Part shown: in pieces, positions 1-7,817 of the stretch
How the letters are laid out: each line of letters starts with the position of its first letter
How positions within the stretch are numbered: the stretch's first letter is position 1
From: Corynebacterium sp. CNJ-954
GTDB lineage: Bacteria; Actinomycetota; Actinomycetes; Mycobacteriales; Mycobacteriaceae
Assembly: GCF_001942345.1 (NCBI RefSeq)
Contig: NZ_MKKI01000042.1
Span: forward strand, 205,520 to 269,519
DNA length: 64,000 bases
Direction of reading: 5' to 3'
Program-made: the position numbers and the translations under genes
The notes under the pieces: model-generated
The model's database searches: none
What the model saw: the letters and a program-made list of their open reading frames with translations, nothing else
Told to the model about the DNA's origin: nothing

Positions 1-34
1 AAACAGTATCGAAGAAGGCGACGGAGGGCGCGGC

Positions 35-610
35 ATGACCGGCGACAATGAGCACCGAACCTACACCGATGCCGAGATGACCGAGATAGCGGCGGACCTT
101 GTGAGGAAAGGTATGTACTCATGGTCCGGGCCGTCCTACAACCCGTTCACGCAAGAGCGACCGAGGCTGTCAGCGCTGCCCTTGTTCGTGCGCGTCACCG
201 ACCATGACAAGGTTCGGGCATTATTCCGTCTCGTCCCGGTCTACGACGACACCGAGGGTGTCCTCGTGGACGGGGAAAAAGGTCTCCGGGTACGCCTCGA
301 CCAGATCGAACCGGGCAACGATGCAGGGGCAGGTGACCGTGAAGCCCGGCGCGACCGGCCCACCGTAGCCACATACGATGCCGAGGAACGTGCCGCCCGG
401 CACCTACCGCTGCTGCGGGTGGGGTACGACGATGCCCGGGGCATCTATCGGTTCGACATGCGGCCCCTCAACGAGAAGGGGCACCGCACCCGCTCCGGGC
501 ACCTGTTCGATGTCCAGGCTGACCGCCTCGCTCGGGTGCTGTGGATGCTCAACGAGAACACTGTGACCGTGGAGCTTCTGCGCGCCGCGCTGGCCCGTCT
601 CTCCGACTGA
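35..610 (+). CDS. Hypothetical protein of the integrated element (191 aa)
   Basis: I do not recognise this family. The ATG follows a GAGGGCG stretch that can serve as ribosome binding site, and the frame stays open to TGA with typical high-GC codon use. The protein is charged and soluble, with no signal peptide or membrane segment. A Tyr/Trp/Pro-rich N-terminal part (SWSGPSYNPF around residue 30) is followed by an Asp/Arg-rich middle and a leucine-rich C-terminal helix. It is the first complete gene in the window and lies on the same strand as the HTH, DnaB-N-like and DUF3631 genes, so it probably belongs to the same element. Function unknown. Confidence 0.6.
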   Translation: MTGDNEHRTYTDAEMTEIAADLVRKGMYSWSGPSYNPFTQERPRLSALPLFVRVTDHDKVRALFRLVPVYDDTEGVLVDGEKGLRVRLDQIEPGNDAGAGDREARRDRPTVATYDAEERAARHLPLLRVGYDDARGIYRFDMRPLNEKGHRTRSGHLFDVQADRLARVLWMLNENTVTVELLRAALARLSD

Positions 611-628
611 GGGTAGACAAATAGCCCC

Positions 629-757
629 ACAGTGGGCCATACTGTGCATGCGGACGTTGGTCCGTGGGACACAAGAAATGCTCTCGATTGATTCGCCACC
701 CTGGATAGGAATGTGGCGGTCGACCCAATGCGCCTAAGGCGCAGTGAGAGCAGAACT
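629..757 (+). promoter_or_regulatory. Dyad-rich control region ahead of the HTH gene
   Basis: The gap between the 191-aa gene and the HTH gene holds several dyads. CACAGT and ACTGTG pair at about 634-652. CGGAC-gttg-GTCCG lies near 652-665. GCCAC and GTGGC pair around 693-717. A perfect palindrome TGCGCCT-A-AGGCGCA lies at 729-743, only 14 nt before the ATG at 758. The last one is the best operator candidate, either for the HTH protein itself or for an element repressor outside the window. The role is inferred from position and symmetry only. Confidence 0.45.
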
Positions 758-949
758 ATGTCAACGACAATCGAACGACTGTCCCTGAAAGAGGCGGCTG
801 ACCGGGTGGGGGTCAGTGTGAAGACACTTCGCCGACGCATTGCGTCCGGAGACCTCCCCGCCTACCGCTCCGGCCGAATCATCCGCGTCAACGCCGAAGA
901 CCTCGATGCGATGATGCAGCCGGTAAACCCGTGGGCGGCGGTGAAGTAA
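758..949 (+). CDS. Excisionase/MerR-type helix-turn-helix protein (63 aa)
   Basis: A small DNA-binding protein of the excisionase (Xis/AlpA-like, MerR-type HTH) family. The sequence shows the typical layout: LSLKEAADRVGVSVKTLRRR as the helix-turn-helix, then a wing ending in GDLPAYRSGRIIRV and the DLDAMM helix. The ATG at 758 is preferred over an upstream in-frame start at 713 because it begins just before the domain and follows a GAGAG purine stretch. It sits directly before the replication-type genes, where integrated actinobacterial elements usually carry a regulator or excision factor. Whether it controls excision or transcription cannot be told from sequence. Confidence 0.75.
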   Translation: MSTTIERLSLKEAADRVGVSVKTLRRRIASGDLPAYRSGRIIRVNAEDLDAMMQPVNPWAAVK

Positions 950-951
950 CC

Positions 952-1563
952 GTGACCACCACAGAGAAGACCCCGCCGCTGGGAATCGACGGGGCCGAAG
1001 TCTTGGAAAGCAACCACCCCCACAGTACCAACCCGCGGCCCACCGTCCGGTACGCGGAACTGAGCCTCATCCGCGCCCTGCTCAACTCGCGATGCGGTGA
1101 TGCTGTCGCCCTGTGCGCCGGGCAGGACATCCGCGCCCTGCACTCCGACGACCGCCGTCTCGTCCTCCGCGAACTGCTGGCCTACGGCGCCGAACAGGCC
1201 CTCGCAGGTCACCCAGACCAGCCCGTGGCCCCCGCTGCCGTCATGGCCCGCGTACAGGCTGCCGGTGGCACCACTGCCGCAATGCAGGAACTCACCGACG
1301 CCCTCACCGGACCTATCGACGGAATGCAGGCGGGCACCGTAGACATCTTCGCTATCCCGGACCTATGGCAGGCCGTGAACATCGAACGGCTATGGCGCGC
1401 GATGGACTCACACGCCTACGCCCTCCGTGAGGCTGCCGCCCGGCGCGATGCTGTCGCCGTCCCACGGCTGCTGAACTCACACGCGCCCATGCTCCTTAAC
1501 CTCGCCGAGGTCGCCGGACTCATCCCGAACACTTCCGACGCTGAAGGGAGTGAAGACCGATGA
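952..1563 (+). CDS. DnaB N-terminal-domain-like protein of the element (203 aa)
   Basis: Likely part of the element's replication module. Residues roughly 25-105 resemble the N-terminal helical domain of DnaB-type replicative helicases: an opening helix (YAELSLIRALL), a middle stretch where DnaB has its 'D-F-hR.I' segment (here DIRALHSDDRRLVLREL), and a later 'V.AR.QAAGGTTAAMQELTDAL' helix pair. There is no ATPase domain; the next gene supplies one. The gene starts right after the HTH gene's stop (GTG at 952; an in-frame GTG at 931 would overlap it), and its TGA overlaps the next ATG, so translation is probably coupled. The DnaB-N match is by eye and moderate. Confidence 0.55.
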   Translation: MTTTEKTPPLGIDGAEVLESNHPHSTNPRPTVRYAELSLIRALLNSRCGDAVALCAGQDIRALHSDDRRLVLRELLAYGAEQALAGHPDQPVAPAAVMARVQAAGGTTAAMQELTDALTGPIDGMQAGTVDIFAIPDLWQAVNIERLWRAMDSHAYALREAAARRDAVAVPRLLNSHAPMLLNLAEVAGLIPNTSDAEGSEDR

Positions 1564-2998
1564 CCGAGATACAGACCACGGGCAGCCACCTGCTCGACAC
1601 CGTCACCGAATGGTTGGGAACCTACATCCGGACCGCGAACACCGGCGACCTCCACACCCTTACCCTATGGGCGGTACACACCCACCTCGTCACGGAGACC
1701 TACACAACCCCGCGCCTACTGCTGGACTCCCCCGCTCCCGGCGCGGGCAAGACGACGACGCTCGATCACCTGCAACGACTCTGCCACCACCCGGTACAGG
1801 CGGCATCCCTGTCGTCACCGTCGCTGCTGGCCCGACTGCTGCAGCACGGACCGAGGACCATCCTGGTAGACGAGGCTGACCGCACCCTCAACCCGAAGAA
1901 CGAGGGGGTGGGTGAACTGCTCGCCGTGCTGAACTCCGGGTACCGCCGTGGCGCGTCCCGGCCCGTCCTCGTCCCGGGTAAGGACGAAGGATGGAAGGAA
2001 CGGGAGATGTCCACCTTCGGGCCGGTGGCAATGGCGGGGAACTCCCCGGACCTGCCGGACGACACCCGAAGCCGCTGCATCCGCGTCCTGCTGCTCCCTG
2101 ACTACGAGGCACCGTCGCCGATAGTGATTGGCAGTACATCGAAGACGACGCCGCTCTACTCCGGGAGCAGATCGAAGCGTGGGCCAATGAAGTCCGGGAC
2201 GCGGTGCGGGACAACCGCCCGACATACCCGGAAGGACTCACCGGAAGGAATCGGGAACGATGGGCACCGCTGTACAAGGTCGCACTTGCCGCCGGTGGAG
2301 CATGGCCCGACTACTGCCGAGACCTCATTGACGCCGACCTCGCCGACATGCAGGCCGACCATGAAGATGGACTCACCCGGATACCGAGGCATGTACAACT
2401 ACTCCGAGACATCGCGGCGGTCTGGCCCGACGGTGAGACGTTCTTCCCCACCGGGGAACTGCTCGACGCTGTGCAGCGACGACAGCCCGGCATGTGGGGT
2501 GCCGTCTCTCCTTACGGTGCCCTTACCCCGCAAGGGATGGGTCGGATGCTCGTTAAGAACTTCGGTATCCGGTCGGAACGACTGACCGGTATCCGGTCAC
2601 GGGGAGGAAGGGGTTACTACCTGCATGTTTTCTTCCCCTCGATGTCGTCGTTCGGCATTCCCGTGCACGATAGGAAGGGGGGTGTAGGGGAACCGGTCAA
2701 TGCGGTACAGCCGGTCGAACCGGTCGGGAATCTGACCGGTCTGACCGCCTCAACCGGTCTGACCGGTTCACCTAGACCCCCTACCGAACCGGACGAAGAA
2801 CCGGACGACCGGACCACTGCCGCTGTCCTCGCCGCACTCTCCCACACCTTCGGGCAGACCATCGGGAAGATCATGCGAACCGTCAAAGATAAGACCGGCG
2901 ATGCCGCAACCGCCGTCCCCGACATCCTCGACCGACTCACCACCGACGGCAGAGTCACCGAAGAGGATGGACGCTACACCCTCCGGGAGGACCTGTGA
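1560..2998 (+). pseudogene. DUF3631-family ATPase, interrupted by a -1 frameshift
   Basis: An AAA-like/superfamily 3-type ATPase of the DUF3631 group found in actinobacterial phages and integrated elements, probably a replication helicase or primase partner. The first part carries Walker A (SPAPGAGKTTT, about residues 58-67) and Walker B (ILVDEAD, 101-107), then the family segment SRCIRVLLLPDYEAP ending near nucleotide 2114. From there the homologous text continues in the -1 frame (DSDWQYIEDD, from nucleotide 2120), then RERWAPLYKVA, a repeat-rich linker and a C-terminal winged-helix-like segment ending LREDL. The interval 2112-2119 is one base short of three codons. One restored base gives a single 479-aa protein. 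Sequencing error, true mutation or programmed frameshifting are all possible; I favour error. Confidence 0.75.
2563..2768 (+). repeat. CCGGT-based 9-bp tandem repeat and 12-bp direct repeat inside the DUF3631 gene
   Basis: The 12-mer CGGTATCCGGTC occurs at 2563-2574 and 2587-2598. CCGGT then recurs at 2693, 2711, 2720, 2736, 2754 and 2763, with degenerate 9-nt units filling positions 2702 and 2745. The 9-nt spacing is interrupted once by a 7-nt unit at 2729-2735, which shifts the repeat relative to the codons: before it CCGGTC reads Pro-Val, after it the same DNA reads Thr-Gly-Leu. A motif kept at DNA level across two phases suggests a protein-binding array (iteron-like) rather than a protein repeat. 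It lies in the linker before the winged-helix domain. Confidence 0.5.
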
Positions 2999-3501
2999 CG
3001 AATGCGAAACCTGACCCCGCCCGGAACTCCCCAGCACGCATCGAAGCGCGGGAGAAAGCCACACAGGCCGTCTCCCTTCGCACCCACGGGCTATCGTGGG
3101 CGGAGGTTGCCGTCCGCGCCGGGTACCCGTCACCGGATGCCGCCCGCGTCGCTGTGGCCCGCACCCTCGACAGAGTGGAAGCAGGCAACGTAGCTGACCT
3201 GCGTGCCGAGGAGGACGCGCACCTGATGCTCATTCGCAAGGCGGCCCTCCCTGCAGCGTTGGAAGGTAATCCTCAATCACTGGCCGTACTGCTACGCACC
3301 TCCGAGTCGCGGCGCCGATTGTTCGGGGCCGACGGGCCAGAGGCGCAGGCCGCCACCAGTGACGAGCTCGAACAGCTGGCTCAGGAAGCCACTGACGCGT
3401 TCAATGAGATGTTCGATCGGGTGCGGAAGGAAGCCCGGCAGGAAGGGTTACGCCAGGCACACGAAGAACTCTCACAGGAACAGATAGCCCAAGGCCTGTA
3501 G
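2995..3501 (+). CDS. Small HTH protein, possibly phage terminase small-subunit-like (168 aa)
   Basis: The GTG start overlaps the TGA of the DUF3631 gene (GTGA), so it belongs to the same transcript. Residues about 17-60 form a helix-turn-helix-like unit (LRTHGLSWAEVAVRAGYPSPDAARVAVART). A long charged helical region follows (LRAEEDAHLMLIRKAAL, then ELEQLAQEATDAFNEMFDRVRKEARQEGLRQ), probably coiled coil. An N-terminal HTH plus a coiled-coil oligomerisation region is the pattern of terminase small subunits, but no large terminase gene is present and the similarity is only architectural. A DNA-binding accessory protein of the element is equally possible. Confidence 0.5.
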   Translation: MTNAKPDPARNSPARIEAREKATQAVSLRTHGLSWAEVAVRAGYPSPDAARVAVARTLDRVEAGNVADLRAEEDAHLMLIRKAALPAALEGNPQSLAVLLRTSESRRRLFGADGPEAQAATSDELEQLAQEATDAFNEMFDRVRKEARQEGLRQAHEELSQEQIAQGL

Positions 3502-3597
3502 CTGAGGCCATCGAGCGAGAACAAGACGGGGAAGGTGCAGCCGACCCATGGGTGTCATGGTCACCGCATGGCCGTGTCATGGGATACTTTTCTACCT

Positions 3598-6426
3598 GTG
3601 ACTGCTTCCTTCACCACTCAGCTCGACCGTGGCTCTATTAGACGCAAGCTCGACAGCTTCGCCACCGACTGGCGCGCCATCATCAACGACTGGCGTGTCA
3701 CCGGGGCCAAGCACACCGAGAAGTCCCACGCGCAACAGTTCTGGTCGGATCTGCTGCGCTGCTTCGGGGTGATCCCCGAGCGCATCAGACTGTTCGAGCG
3801 TGATGCCACCCGCGCCTCAACCGGCAACACCGGCTACATCGACCTGTTCTGGTCCGGTGTGGTCATCGGTGAGGCTAAGTCCCTTGGCAAGGATCTCGAT
3901 GCTGCCGAACACCAGGCGATCGACTACCTCGCCGGAGGCTCGATCGGTCAGCACGAGTGGCCCCGCTACGCCATCGTCGCCGACTTCGAGAACCTCCGGG
4001 TCACCAAACTCGGCGACGACGGCTGGACCGTCGCCTTCACCATCGACGAGATCACCGACCACGTCGACCAACTGATCTTCCTCGCCGGCCAGGAGACCGT
4101 CACCAAGGCCGAGGAAGAGGAAGCCTCGATCCACGCCTCGAAGCTAATGGCGAACCTCTACACCGCCATGCTCGGCGACACCGACGAGGCTGTCGGTGAC
4201 GACGCCCCCACCGACCCCGAGGAAGAGGACTGGCAGGTACAGAAGACCTCCGTGTTCCTCACCCGCGTGCTGTTCTTGCTCTACGGCGACGACGCCGGAC
4301 TGTGGGAGGAAGACCTGTTCTACCGCTTCATCCTCTACGACACCACAGGCGAAACCCTCGGCTCACGGCTCAACGCCCTGTTCCAGGTCCTCAACACCCC
4401 CGAGAGCCGACGGCGGCGGGTACCCGAGGAGATGGCGAAGTTCCCCTACGTCAATGGCTCGTTGTTCGCCGACCAGTGGCCGCAAGACTTCTTCGACGAC
4501 GAGATGCGCGAAGCCCTGTTGGACGCCTGCCGGTTCCACTGGACCAGAATCTCTCCGGCCGTGTTCGGCTCCATGTTCCAGCTGGTCAAATCAAAGGAAG
4601 CCCGTAGGGCTGACGGTGAGCACTACACCACCGAGACCAACATCCTGAAGGTCATCGAACCGCTGTTCCTCGACGAAGTGCGCGACAAGGCCAACCGGTT
4701 GGTCCACAACAAGTCCACCACTGTCAAAGCCCTGCGGGAGTTTAGGGACTCGTTGGCGGAGATGGTGTTCCTCGACCCGGCGTGCGGCTGCGGCAACTTC
4801 CTCGTCGTCGCCTACCGGGAGCTCCGGTCGATCGAGACCGACATCATCGTCGCGCTGCGCGCCAAGGAAGGACAGCAGACCGCGTCGCTGGACGTATCCC
4901 TGGACCAGCGTCTGTCCATCGGCCAGTTCCACGGCTTCGAGATCAACTGGTGGCCGGCGAAGATCGCCGAGACCGCGATGTTCCTCGTCGACCACCAGGC
5001 CAACCGCGCCCTCGCGGCCGCTGTTGGTGACGCCCCAGACCGCCTGCCGATCACGATCACAGCCCATATCCGCCACGGCAACGCCTTGCAGCTCGGGTGG
5101 GAGTACGAGATCCCCCGCACCAGCGGGGCGACCTATGTCTTCGGCAACCCGCCGTTTCTGGGACACATCTCGCGCTCAAAGGAACAGGTCGCCGAGATGC
5201 ATGAGATCTGGGGAACCAAAGACATCTCCCGGCTGGACTATGTCACCTGCTGGCACGCCAAGACCATGCAGCTGTTGGAGCGCCGCCGCGGTGCATTCGC
5301 GTTCGTGACCACCAACTCCATCACCCAGGGCGACCAGGTCCCCCGCCTGTTCGGACCGATCTTTGACGCTGGTTGGCGTATCCGCTTCGCCCACCGCACC
5401 TTCGCCTGGAACTCTGACGCGCCGGGCAAGGCAGCGGTGCACTGCATCATTGTCGGCTTCGATCGGGATACCGTACCGCGACCGCGACTGTGGGATTACC
5501 CCAATGTGAAAGGTACGCCCATCTCCGTCGATGTTCATGCCGCGGTCAACGCCTATCTCGTTGATGGGCCGAATGTTCTCGTCGACAAATCTTCGAGCCC
5601 TCTGTCTCCGGAGCTCGCTCCGGCGTATTTCGGCAACATGGCCAGGGATGGAGGGAATCTCATCGTCGATCCGGGCCAGTACAACGAGGTCATGGCCGAT
5701 CCAATCGCAGCCAAGTACGTTCGCCCGTTCCGGGGCAGCCGCGAACTGATGCACAACAAGGATCGCTGGTGCCTCTGGTTGGTCGGTCTCAACCCAGCGG
5801 ACATCAGCCGTAGCACGATCCTCAAGAAGAGACTCGATGCTGTCGCATCGTTCCGCCGGGACAGCAAGGCCGCCAGCACCCGGAAGATGGCGGAGACCCC
5901 GCACTTGTTCGGCCAGCGATCACAGCCGGACACGGACTACCTCTGCCTGCCGAAGGTCGTCAGCGAGACCCGCCGTTACTTCACGGTGCAGCGTTACTCG
6001 GCTGAGGTCATTGCTTCCGACCTCGTATTCCACGCCCAAGACCCCGATGGACTCCAGTTCGCGTTGGCATCGTCCTCGATGTTCATCACCTGGCAGAAGA
6101 CAATCGGGGGTCGCCTGAAATCCGATCTCCGCTTCGCCTCGACGCTGACCTGGAACACATTCCCTGTCTCCGAGCTCGACGACAAGATTCGTGCAGCGAT
6201 CATCGCAGCCGGACAGGGCATCCTCGAAGCCCGTTCCCTTCACCCTGAGCGCAGTCTCGCCGACGCCTACAACCCTCTGGCCATGGACGCAGCTCTGGTG
6301 AAAGCCCACGACAAGCTGGACCGTGTGGTCGACAAGGCCTTCGGTGCCGAGCGGAAGCTCACCACCGAACGCCAACGCCTGGAGATCCTCTTCGCTCGTT
6401 ACGCGGAGTTGAAGTCAGCCGGCTAG
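3598..6426 (+). CDS. MmeI-type single-polypeptide restriction-modification enzyme (942 aa)
   Basis: A type IIG/IIL-like enzyme combining endonuclease, adenine-specific DNA methyltransferase and target recognition in one chain. The N-terminal nuclease signature is D-X9-E-A-K (IDLFWSGVVIGEAK; Asp82, Glu92, Lys94 from this start), the spacing known for MmeI. A helical linker follows, then methyltransferase motif I (FLDPACGCGNF, about 391-401) and motif IV NPPF (about 517-520). The C-terminal ~350 residues would be the target recognition domain. The GTG at 3598 is chosen because the protein then begins just ahead of the conserved helical N-terminus. In-frame starts at 3535 and 3568 exist and no start has a clear ribosome site. 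It is the last gene of the element and its likely defence cargo; no separate R, M or S gene is needed or seen. Confidence 0.85.
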   Translation: MTASFTTQLDRGSIRRKLDSFATDWRAIINDWRVTGAKHTEKSHAQQFWSDLLRCFGVIPERIRLFERDATRASTGNTGYIDLFWSGVVIGEAKSLGKDLDAAEHQAIDYLAGGSIGQHEWPRYAIVADFENLRVTKLGDDGWTVAFTIDEITDHVDQLIFLAGQETVTKAEEEEASIHASKLMANLYTAMLGDTDEAVGDDAPTDPEEEDWQVQKTSVFLTRVLFLLYGDDAGLWEEDLFYRFILYDTTGETLGSRLNALFQVLNTPESRRRRVPEEMAKFPYVNGSLFADQWPQDFFDDEMREALLDACRFHWTRISPAVFGSMFQLVKSKEARRADGEHYTTETNILKVIEPLFLDEVRDKANRLVHNKSTTVKALREFRDSLAEMVFLDPACGCGNFLVVAYRELRSIETDIIVALRAKEGQQTASLDVSLDQRLSIGQFHGFEINWWPAKIAETAMFLVDHQANRALAAAVGDAPDRLPITITAHIRHGNALQLGWEYEIPRTSGATYVFGNPPFLGHISRSKEQVAEMHEIWGTKDISRLDYVTCWHAKTMQLLERRRGAFAFVTTNSITQGDQVPRLFGPIFDAGWRIRFAHRTFAWNSDAPGKAAVHCIIVGFDRDTVPRPRLWDYPNVKGTPISVDVHAAVNAYLVDGPNVLVDKSSSPLSPELAPAYFGNMARDGGNLIVDPGQYNEVMADPIAAKYVRPFRGSRELMHNKDRWCLWLVGLNPADISRSTILKKRLDAVASFRRDSKAASTRKMAETPHLFGQRSQPDTDYLCLPKVVSETRRYFTVQRYSAEVIASDLVFHAQDPDGLQFALASSSMFITWQKTIGGRLKSDLRFASTLTWNTFPVSELDDKIRAAIIAAGQGILEARSLHPERSLADAYNPLAMDAALVKAHDKLDRVVDKAFGAERKLTTERQRLEILFARYAELKSAG

Positions 6427-6639
6427 TACAACGATTCCCCCATGCCCGGCGCGCCGGGGCCTGTTCGTCATGGGGGTGTTCGGCGGGCCGTAGAATGGCG
6501 GAGAAAGGGGCGAAACCGGCGGGGGTAGCACAGCCCGTTTCCCACGTATCTCCCACGGAGGCACTTACTCCACGGAGGTCACCCACTTCTACCTGTATAA
6601 ATGACGTAACGGGTTAGCCCCCCGCTGGCCCCACAGAAA
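6427..6639. other. Element/chromosome junction region without a convincing gene
   Basis: No coding region is supported between the restriction-modification gene and the csoR terminator. An inverted repeat lies just after the gene (GCCCGGCGCGCCGGGGC, about 6443-6459) and could be its terminator. Two copies of CCACGGAGG lie about 18 bp apart near 6553 and 6570, followed by a slightly AT-richer stretch around 6590-6610. The chromosomal right end of the element should lie here. No attachment site can be assigned because the left end is outside the window. Confidence 0.4.
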
Positions 6640-6677
6640 ACGGCAGTGCCCCACGAACTAACGTGGGGCACTGCCGT
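6640..6677 (-). terminator. Rho-independent terminator of csoR
   Basis: A perfect 16-bp stem (ACGGCAGTGCCCCACG and its complement) with a 6-nt loop at 6656-6661. Read on the minus strand it is followed by TTTTCTG, giving a U-rich tail, 45 nt past the csoR stop codon. It would also block transcription leaving the element on the plus strand. Confidence 0.85.
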
Positions 6678-6721
6678 TGGCCCACGGGAGCCGCCAGCGC
6701 AGGACGCGCCTTCGCTCCGCC

Positions 6722-7093
6722 CTACTTCAGCAACCGGCCGACCGCGGCCGAGACCTCATCGAGCTTCTCCATGGCCTCGTCCTCCCCCTGCTGCGCCGCG
6801 TGCAACACACAGTGCTGCATGTGGTCGTCCAGGAGCGCGAGTGCGACACCCTTGAGCGCGGACTGAACCGCGGACACCTGGGTGAGCACGTCGATACAGT
6901 AGGTGTCCTCGTCAACCATGCGGTGCAGACCGCGGACCTGCCCCTCAATGCGCTTCAGGCGGGCGAGGTAGCGCTTCTTGTCCGCACTGTAGCCGTGGGT
7001 CGCATCGCCGTCACCGGACGTCCCCGCATGCGCGTCGCAGCCGCAACCAGTTGCGTCCGTCGACACGTCCTCGGCGAGTAGATTCTCGGGCAC
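6722..7093 (-). CDS. csoR: CsoR/RcnR/FrmR-family metal- or formaldehyde-sensing repressor (123 aa)
   Basis: An all-helical DUF156 repressor. The ligand residues Cys66, His91 and Cys95 have the spacing of the Cu(I) site of mycobacterial CsoR (Cys-25-His-4-Cys), within DTYCIDVLTQ and DDHMQHC. The helical core starts at KKRYLARLKRIEGQVRG. The N-terminal extension carries CGCDAH, another potential metal ligand cluster. The GTG at 7093 has AAGGAG a few bases upstream; a GTG at 7117 would add eight residues. No copper ATPase or chaperone gene lies next to it. Instead it is downstream of a formaldehyde-oxidation gene pair, so an FrmR-like role is possible although the ligand set is of CsoR type. The symbol refers to the family. 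Confidence 0.85.
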   Translation of the reverse strand: MPENLLAEDVSTDATGCGCDAHAGTSGDGDATHGYSADKKRYLARLKRIEGQVRGLHRMVDEDTYCIDVLTQVSAVQSALKGVALALLDDHMQHCVLHAAQQGEDEAMEKLDEVSAAVGRLLK

Positions 7094-7128
7094 GTTCTCT
7101 CCTTCGTTCAGCCCCACTCAGTGGAGCA

Positions 7129-7149
7129 CACTGTACCCCTCCAGGGTAT
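7129..7149 (-). promoter_or_regulatory. CsoR-type operator overlapping the csoR promoter
   Basis: The perfect half-sites TACCC (7134-7138) and GGGTA (7144-7148) are separated by 5 nt, the form known for CsoR/RicR boxes in actinobacteria. On the minus strand a -10-like TACAGT (complement of 7130-7135) overlaps one half-site, with the csoR start about 37 nt downstream. This fits autorepression. The box lies between the hydrolase stop codon and csoR, so it can act on csoR independently of the upstream genes. Confidence 0.7.
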
Positions 7150-7154
7150 GGCGA

Positions 7155-7817
7155 TCAATAGCCTCGGGCGATCCACTCCTCCAAATGAGGAGCCTCATCA
7201 CCAATCAACGTCGCATCACCATGACCCGTATACACCTCCGTCTCCCCCGGCAACACCAACACCTTCGACCGCAACGACTCAATAATCGTATCGAAATCAC
7301 TGAACGACCGACCCGTCGCACCCGGACCACCGGCAAACATCGTGTCCCCACTAAGCAACACCTTCGCCTCCGGCAGATACAGACAACACGACCCCGGCGA
7401 ATGCCCCGGCGTATTGATCACCCGCACCCTAGTCCCGGCAACATCAAACACCTGCCCATCCGCCAGATCCTCATGCCCCACACCAGGATGGGTCTGATTC
7501 CACAACATCTGATCACCCGGATGCACATGAATCTGCGTGTCCAACCGCTCCGCCAACTCCGGGGCCACAGTGATGTGATCATTATGCGCGTGCGTACAGA
7601 TCACACCGCGCACCGACCTGTCCCCCACCGCCGACACGATCGCATCGGCGTCATGCGCGGCGTCGACGACAACCACCTCGTCATCATCACCGATCACCCA
7701 GATATTGTTGTCGACCTCCCACTGACCACCATCCAAGGCAAACACCCCGTGGGTCACCACCCGGTCGATACGCAGACCACTGGCCGCAGCCCCTGCCGTC
7801 ATCTCCGACCCACTCAC
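7155..7817 (-). CDS. Metallo-beta-lactamase-fold hydrolase, mycothiol formaldehyde pathway partner (220 aa)
   Basis: A glyoxalase II-like metallo-hydrolase. The metal-binding motif THAHNDH (residues about 96-102) is complete. The later His (NTPGHSPGS), the Asp in LLSGDTMF and the C-terminal His in YTGHGD are also present. Its ATG overlaps the stop of the upstream mycothiol-dependent dehydrogenase (ATGA), a pairing common in mycothiol-producing actinobacteria. The inferred substrate is the mycothiol thioester of formate (S-formylmycothiol) or a related thioester, releasing mycothiol in the cytoplasm. The substrate is inferred from context only. Confidence 0.8.
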   Translation of the reverse strand: MSGSEMTAGAAASGLRIDRVVTHGVFALDGGQWEVDNNIWVIGDDDEVVVVDAAHDADAIVSAVGDRSVRGVICTHAHNDHITVAPELAERLDTQIHVHPGDQMLWNQTHPGVGHEDLADGQVFDVAGTRVRVINTPGHSPGSCCLYLPEAKVLLSGDTMFAGGPGATGRSFSDFDTIIESLRSKVLVLPGETEVYTGHGDATLIGDEAPHLEEWIARGY

